Shown: positions 22,605-27,105 of the stretch, one piece after another
How positions within the stretch are numbered: the stretch's first letter is position 1
Layout: each line of letters begins with the position of its first letter
Source: Candidatus Vogelbacteria bacterium
GTDB taxonomy: Bacteria > Patescibacteria > Paceibacteria > UBA9973 > UBA12445
Assembly (NCBI GenBank): GCA_016201425.1
Contig: JACQCW010000029.1
Coordinates: forward strand, 1 to 27,105
Direction: 5' to 3'
Length of the DNA: 27,105 nt
Position numbers and translations under genes: made by a program
The notes under the pieces: generated by a model
Seen by the model: only the letters and a program-made list of their open reading frames with translations
Database searches by the model: none
Told to the model about the DNA's origin: nothing

Positions 22605-22670
22605 GCCCATTAGTTATATTGTAACCAAAGTGGTAGTATCAGTTGTTAGGATTATTGAGTTCGGTAGATA

Positions 22671-22700
22671 TTGACCAAAGGCATGTCGCTGGTTTATAAT
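22671..22700 (+). promoter_or_regulatory. groESL promoter
   Basis: TTGACC (22671-22676) and the perfect TATAAT (22695-22700) are 18 bases apart. The leader would be about 40 bases. I see no CIRCE element (TTAGCACTC inverted repeat), so HrcA control is not indicated. Confidence 0.75.
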
Positions 22701-22747
22701 ATCGCCGAAATTATAAGTTTTTAATATTATTTATCATTAATAAAAAT

Positions 22748-23062
22748 ATGAGCAAAAAGATAAATTTGAGGCCGCTGGGAGATAGGATAATTGTTGAACC
22801 TTTGAGTGAGCACGAGAGAGGAAAGGAGACAAAGAGCGGTATTTTTATTCCTGAAACTGCCGAGAAGGAGAGAGCAGAGCAGGGTGTTGTGGTGGCCGTC
22901 GGCACGGGCAAAGTTAATGACGATGGGAAGTTAATACCGATGTCGGTTAAACTCGGTGATAAAGTTTTATTCACAAAGTATGGTCCTGACGAAATTAAGC
23001 AAGATGGGAAAGAGTATTTTATTTTGAATGAGTCAAGTGTATTAGCAGTTATAACAGAGTAG
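22748..23062 (+). CDS. groES: Co-chaperonin GroES
   Basis: The 104-aa lid of the GroEL folding chamber. It has the N-terminal LRPLGDRIIVEPL strand, the mobile loop region (ERGKETKSGIFIPETAEKE) with the hydrophobic IFI contact to GroEL, the GVVVAVGTGKV strand, and the KLGDKVLFTKYGPDEIK...YFILNESSVLAVI ending. No SD is seen before the ATG; the sequence upstream is A/T only. It is 11 bases before groEL in the usual two-gene operon. Confidence 0.97.
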   Translation: MSKKINLRPLGDRIIVEPLSEHERGKETKSGIFIPETAEKERAEQGVVVAVGTGKVNDDGKLIPMSVKLGDKVLFTKYGPDEIKQDGKEYFILNESSVLAVITE

Positions 23063-23073
23063 TAAATTTAAAA

Positions 23074-24744
23074 ATGTCAAAACAAATTATTTATAGTAAT
23101 GACGCTAGAGAAGCATTAAAGAGGGGCGTCGATAAAGTTGCCGATGCGGTGAAGATCACAATCGGCCCAAAGGGGAGGAACGTGATTATTGATAAAGGGT
23201 ATGGCGCACCAATGATTACAAACGATGGTGTGACGATTGCTAAGGAGATTAGTCTCTCAGATAAGATTGAGAATATGGGCGCGGAGATGGTTAAGGATGT
23301 GGCTAACAAAGCCAACGACATGGCGGGAGATGGTACAACCACAGCTGTGGTTTTAACTCAAGCAATTGTTACAGCTGGATTCAAGAAGACAGCACTCGGC
23401 GCGAATGCAATGGGAGTCAGATTAGGTATTGAGCATGCCACAAAGGACGTGGTGGCAGCGCTCGTTGCCATGGCCAAGCCGATTAAGTCTAAGAGCGAGG
23501 TTGTACAGGTGGCGACAATTTCGGCCGAGTCAGAAGAGTTTGGGAAAATAATTGCTGATGCAATTGATAAGGTGGGTAAGGATGGAGTTGTGACAGTAGA
23601 GGAGTCGCAATCGTTTGTCGTTGAGTCTGAGGTTGTTGAGGGCATGCAATTCGACAAAGGCTACGTCTCTCCTTACATGGTTACAAACGCAGAGCGGATG
23701 GAGGCTGAGTATGAGGACGCGATGATTTTGATTACTGACAAAAAGATTTCTTCTGTTAAAGAAATTTTACCACTTTTGGAGAAGGTTGCTCAGTCGGGAA
23801 GAAAGGAGTTGGTAATAATTGCTGATGATCTTGATGGCGAGGCGTTGGCGGTGCTTGTGGTAAACAAAATTAAAGGATCATTTAATGCGTTGGCTGTCAA
23901 AGCTCCGGGTTATGGCGACAGAAAGAAAGAGATGCTCGAGGATATTGCCATAATGACAGGCGGAAAGGTTGTCGCAGACGAGGTTGGCTTGAAGCTTGAG
24001 AATGCTACTCTTGATATGCTCGGTAAGGCGAGGAAGGTTATTGCTACTAAAGAAAATACAACGATTGTTGGTGGTAAGGGTAAGAAGGCTGCTATCGATG
24101 CAAGAACAGCGCAACTCCGAACGCAAATTGCAAATGTTGATTCAAGCTTTGATAAAGAGAAGTTGCAAGAGAGGCTCGGTAAGTTGTCGGGTGGTGTCGC
24201 TGTCATTAAAGTTGGGGCTGCGACTGAGTCTGAAATGAAGTACAAGAAGTTAAAGATTGAGGATGCTGTTGAGGCGACTAAGGCTGCGATCGAAGAGGGA
24301 ATTGTAGCGGGAGGTGGTACGGCGCTGATTCGGGCGATGACTAAAGTTTCAGCGAAGGGGGTGAGATGTCCACACGAGGATATTAAGGATGAGTTTGCTG
24401 CCGGTGTTAGTGTCCTTCTTGAATCACTTCGGGCGCCACTTAAGCAGATCGCGGATAACTCTGGCAAGCAGGATGGATCGATAATAGTACACAAGGTTGA
24501 GAGTGGGAAGGATAATGAGGGTTATGATGCCAACAAAGATGCAATCGTTAAAGATATGATTGCTGCCGGTATTGTTGATCCGGTCAAGGTTACCAGAACG
24601 TCTCTGGAGCATGCAGCTTCTGCCGCTGCGATTCTTTTGACCACAGAGGTTGCAATTGCCGACGAACCAAAGAAGGAATCCGGAGCTGAGATGGGTGGTG
24701 GCATGGGCGGTGGTATGCCAGGCATGGGCGGAATGGGGTATTAA
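23074..24744 (+). CDS. groEL: Chaperonin GroEL
   Basis: The 556-aa subunit of the double-ring ATP-driven folding chamber. All landmarks are present: ATP site TIGPKGRNVIIDKGYGAP and AGDGTTTAVVL (with the catalytic Asp), the apical domain segments EGMQFDKGYVSPYMVTN and KAPGYGDRKKEML, the second catalytic region GKLSGGVAVIKVGAATE, and the C-terminal Gly-Met tail ending GGMPGMGGMGY. The equatorial segment has VRCPHED, slightly different from the usual length. It follows groES with an 11-base gap and no clear SD, so it may rely on translation coupling. Confidence 0.98.
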   Translation: MSKQIIYSNDAREALKRGVDKVADAVKITIGPKGRNVIIDKGYGAPMITNDGVTIAKEISLSDKIENMGAEMVKDVANKANDMAGDGTTTAVVLTQAIVTAGFKKTALGANAMGVRLGIEHATKDVVAALVAMAKPIKSKSEVVQVATISAESEEFGKIIADAIDKVGKDGVVTVEESQSFVVESEVVEGMQFDKGYVSPYMVTNAERMEAEYEDAMILITDKKISSVKEILPLLEKVAQSGRKELVIIADDLDGEALAVLVVNKIKGSFNALAVKAPGYGDRKKEMLEDIAIMTGGKVVADEVGLKLENATLDMLGKARKVIATKENTTIVGGKGKKAAIDARTAQLRTQIANVDSSFDKEKLQERLGKLSGGVAVIKVGAATESEMKYKKLKIEDAVEATKAAIEEGIVAGGGTALIRAMTKVSAKGVRCPHEDIKDEFAAGVSVLLESLRAPLKQIADNSGKQDGSIIVHKVESGKDNEGYDANKDAIVKDMIAAGIVDPVKVTRTSLEHAASAAAILLTTEVAIADEPKKESGAEMGGGMGGGMPGMGGMGY

Positions 24745-24767
24745 AAACTAAAAGAAAAGAAGTACAG

Positions 24768-24799
24768 GACCTCTTCCTTGGGGGTCTTTTACTTTTTTT
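24768..24799 (+). terminator. groESL terminator
   Basis: GACCTC and GGGGTC pair (one G-T) around a 7-base loop, followed by TTTTACTTTTTTT. The T run overlaps the 3' end of the convergent gene at 24789. Confidence 0.8.
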
Positions 24800-26378
24800 C
24801 GTGATAGTCCTGCTCAGTGTTAACGGACCAAATGTTTTCTTTATCTTCGACTCCAGCGATAATGTTATCTACTGCCACCATTGCCGTAAGCATAGAGTGG
24901 TCCTGATTATTGTATTTGTGCATGCCGTTTCTACCAACTAAGAATAAGTTTTTAAATTTACTAATGTAATTTTTTAAATCGTCGAAATGATCGTAGGTTC
25001 CAAAATATGCAGGATATGTCTTTGGCATCTTTATAACCGTTGAATCAAGGACGTTACTTTTTTCGATGATTCCAATTTTTTCAAGTTCAGATATCGCAAA
25101 GGCCGTCATCTCTTTTTCTGGAAGATTCCAAATTCTGTCGGTTTCGTAACAGAAATATTCAAGACCTATCCAAACATTTTTTTGATCGGCCACAAGGTAT
25201 GGGCTCCAATTATTGAAAATTTGTAGTCGACCTAGTAGTACATCAGGCTCCTGAATGTAAATCCAGTTATCTTTTATTAATTTGTCACCATTTTTGCTAC
25301 CCTCTTTAATTTTAAGTTCTTTTAGAAGTAGGCCCACCGTTATGAAATCACGGTAAATAAGTCCATCACTAATTTCCAGAATATTTTTAGGTACAGTTTC
25401 ACCCATATCCCTCAAGAGCTCCTTCATGGGCATTGTGGAAAAAAAGTAATCGCCTTCAAAAGTTTTATTTTGTTTGCTCACTTCGTTTTTGGTCTCAACC
25501 GATAAAATCTTGAAGTCGTCCGAAGCGTTAACTTTTATAACATCAGTGTCCTTAATTATTTCTCCGCCCATAGCAACAACTTGTTTGGCTACCTCTTCCC
25601 ACATTTGCCCAGGTCCAAACTTGGGGTACAGAAACTTTTCGATCAAAGAAGTCTCCGTCTCTTTTTGTGATAAGGTCTTAGATTTCGGTAAGACTGTTTT
25701 TATCATATGAATTATCGTTTTTGTTATAGACAAGCCCTTTATTCTTTGAGCTCCCCATTCTGCGCTAATTTTGTCGCAATCAATTCCCCAAACCTTCTCC
25801 GTATATGATTTAAAAAAAGTCAGATAAAGCTCTCGTCCGAAACGATTAACAAAAAACTCCTCAAGATTTGTTTCAGGATTTATTGGAAATAGTATCGACC
25901 AAATATAGCTTACACCTATTTTAATTGTTCTTACTGGACCTAGCCCCATTAGGGTATTGGGGCTCAGGGATACTGGATAGTCAAAAAACTTTCTTAGAAA
26001 ATAGATCCGCGATTTTCGTTGTCGCACAAGCATGACCTTATCATCTTTTCTTGGATCTGGGCCAGATTTCGTAACGAGGAGCATTCTTTCTTTACCTTGA
26101 TACGCAAGTCTTTGGTCTTCTGCCGACATTTGTTCTGGCGGTAAGATATTAAACCACCAGTTCATCACTCTGTCGGACTTTGAAAAAAAACGATGACCCC
26201 CAATATCAATTCTGTTCCCTTTGTAGTTTACTGTTCTTGATATTCCACCCATGTAAGTGCTTTTTTCAAGAATGATCGGTTTAATTTTGGTTCTTTTGAG
26301 CAGTTCATAGGCCGCCGTCAAACCAGCTGGGCCAGCGCCGATAATGATAGCTATGTGCTGATTGTTATTTTCTTTCAT
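24789..26378 (-). CDS. FAD/NAD(P)-binding amino-oxidase-like protein
   Basis: A 529-aa flavoprotein with the N-terminal dinucleotide motif [19 protein letters not shown] (Gly14, Gly16, Gly19), then the Glu of [15 protein letters not shown] and the IDIGGHRFF segment, as in the amine oxidase / protoporphyrinogen oxidase / UDP-galactopyranose mutase group. It ends in the FAD-closing motif [29 protein letters not shown]. The middle ([24 protein letters not shown]) is typical of the NAD(P)-binding Rossmann proteins found in surface-glycan loci. The exact reaction cannot be read; a sugar-nucleotide or polyprenyl-sugar substrate is a guess from context. Its ATG overlaps the stop of the upstream membrane protein by 4 bases (ATGA), so the two are coupled. 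Confidence 0.85.
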   Translation of the reverse strand: MKENNNQHIAIIIGAGPAGLTAAYELLKRTKIKPIILEKSTYMGGISRTVNYKGNRIDIGGHRFFSKSDRVMNWWFNILPPEQMSAEDQRLAYQGKERMLLVTKSGPDPRKDDKVMLVRQRKSRIYFLRKFFDYPVSLSPNTLMGLGPVRTIKIGVSYIWSILFPINPETNLEEFFVNRFGRELYLTFFKSYTEKVWGIDCDKISAEWGAQRIKGLSITKTIIHMIKTVLPKSKTLSQKETETSLIEKFLYPKFGPGQMWEEVAKQVVAMGGEIIKDTDVIKVNASDDFKILSVETKNEVSKQNKTFEGDYFFSTMPMKELLRDMGETVPKNILEISDGLIYRDFITVGLLLKELKIKEGSKNGDKLIKDNWIYIQEPDVLLGRLQIFNNWSPYLVADQKNVWIGLEYFCYETDRIWNLPEKEMTAFAISELEKIGIIEKSNVLDSTVIKMPKTYPAYFGTYDHFDDLKNYISKFKNLFLVGRNGMHKYNNQDHSMLTAMVAVDNIIAGVEDKENIWSVNTEQDYHEKK

Positions 26379-27105
26379 ATTTTTATTTTAAATATCGAAT
26401 ATCTACCAAAAACTTTTTGGATATTATACTGCTTAGCCAAAATCTGGTTAGTGGCGATATCTTCTGTGGTATTATCATTGACGACAACGATCTCCGGAAA
26501 GATGCCTGACAAAAGAGGATTAGCGCCAATTGTAGGCATGCCGGTTAGGGTAAGCAAGTTAAAACGTTTTTCTGTTTGTAAAAGACTGGATATTTCAATG
26601 CCATCAAGCGTGGCGATTGAAGAGCCGGGGAAGTTCGAGTTTAAGTATGAGATTGTTTCTGGAGCGTCACTTGAATAGTAGATCTTTGCCACAGTGAATA
26701 GTTGCAAGGTCTGGATAGTTATTAGTAAAACCAAGATCGCAGTTGTAAAAGTTTGTTTATGTAACTCTGAGATCATATTGATGTTTTGAATTATAATTTT
26801 TATAGCGTAGGGTAACAAAAAAAGAATAAGTAATTCTGCGATGAGTATGTATCTAAGCCACCCTGGACTTCGCAGATAATAAATGAATGCAAACGCTGAA
26901 TATAAAATTACAAAATTGAAAATATCAATATAGATTTGTTCGCCATTTCTAATCAGATATCTCGAGACTAATATTGCCGTCAGAAGACAGGCAAAATAGA
27001 TTATTGTTGTAGAGTGCGGCAAGTTCAGTATATTGTTAATGATATTGGAAGATATGTCTGAGCTGTAGGGATTTTTGTAAAATTGCAGGATTTTTGGCAT
27101 AGCCT
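26375..27105 (-). CDS. Multi-pass membrane protein, possibly glycosyltransferase (partial)
   Basis: The frame is still open at the window edge (27105), so the ATG at 27100 may be internal and the N terminus missing. The visible 241 residues have about five hydrophobic helices ([74 protein letters not shown]), then a soluble C-terminal part with [20 protein letters not shown] and [17 protein letters not shown]. This layout, many helices with a C-terminal periplasmic-type domain, is like GT-C (ArnT/PMT-type) transferases or related polymer membrane proteins. No catalytic motif is visible, because those lie at the N terminus. It is translationally coupled to the FAD protein, pointing to a shared surface-glycan or lipid-sugar role. 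Confidence 0.7.
   Translation of the reverse strand, partial: AMPKILQFYKNPYSSDISSNIINNILNLPHSTTIIYFACLLTAILVSRYLIRNGEQIYIDIFNFVILYSAFAFIYYLRSPGWLRYILIAELLILFLLPYAIKIIIQNINMISELHKQTFTTAILVLLITIQTLQLFTVAKIYYSSDAPETISYLNSNFPGSSIATLDGIEISSLLQTEKRFNLLTLTGMPTIGANPLLSGIFPEIVVVNDNTTEDIATNQILAKQYNIQKVFGRYSIFKIKI

Noticed and set aside
23910..24494. 194-codon open frame antisense to groEL
   Set aside because: It is a shadow of the strongly coding groEL frame, has low-complexity composition, no SD or promoter, and no family resemblance.
1..27105. CRISPR array, rRNA genes, prophage or integrase
   Set aside because: No regularly spaced direct repeats, no rRNA motifs and no integrase or phage structural genes were seen; the tRNA-Val has no repeated 3' end in the window.

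Overview
The window looks like part of a Patescibacteria (Candidate Phyla Radiation) genome, most likely of Parcubacteria/Paceibacteria type. The reasons are compact housekeeping genes with short intergenic gaps, an EF-P with a non-canonical tip loop, a Zn-type S18, a SecG / peptide-binding protein / RNase J neighbourhood, several small orphan proteins, and many genes whose ATG lies only a few bases after a -10 box with no Shine-Dalgarno site. This placement is inferred from gene content; no database was searched. Base composition is moderate and slightly AT-rich, except for the GC-richer orphan gene at 6349-6990 and the small-gene operon at 8568-9544.

Layout. 1-1714 (+): end of a TatD-type nuclease, then rpsF-ssb-rpsR and a terminator. 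1770-3347 (-): efp, and an internally deleted, frameshifted nadA with its own good promoter and SD. 3507-6086 (+): M1 aminopeptidase. 6146-7073 (+): a self-contained transcription unit with a near-consensus promoter, a strongly structured 5' leader, an orphan 213-aa protein and a long terminator hairpin. 7120-8039: a RAYT-type transposase bracketed by two near-identical palindromes, followed by a probable reverse-transcriptase tail. 8025-9544 (-): yqeY and a three-gene operon of small orphans, two of them paralogous and one Cys-rich. 9678-12746 (+): fused UvrD-like helicase / Fe-S PD-(D/E)XK nuclease and tRNA-Val(CAC). 12819-15338 (+): a 54-aa small protein, an ABC exporter and a SemiSWEET-like protein. 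15368-16624 (-): MFS transporter, divergent from a NADAR-domain gene (16745-17272, +). 17320-21167 (-): RNase J, a broken peptide-binding protein and secG. 21321-22546 (+): a three-gene orphan operon with a membrane-anchored, possibly SPFH-like protein. 22748-24744 (+): groES-groEL. 24789-27105 (-): FAD-dependent oxidoreductase coupled to a membrane protein cut by the window edge, probably the start of a cell-surface glycan locus.

How the genes work together. Most of the window is translation (S6, S18, EF-P, tRNA-Val), DNA and RNA maintenance (SSB, TatD, helicase-nuclease, RNase J), protein folding and turnover (GroES/EL, M1 peptidase) and membrane traffic (SecG, ABC, MFS, SemiSWEET-like). 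The parts most likely to hold undescribed biology are the structured leader with its orphan protein, the 8568-9544 paralog/Cys-rich operon, and the 21321-22546 operon. Two genes (nadA and the peptide-binding protein) carry the same kind of lesion, an out-of-frame internal deletion. That is either real gene decay or an assembly fault and should be checked before either is interpreted.
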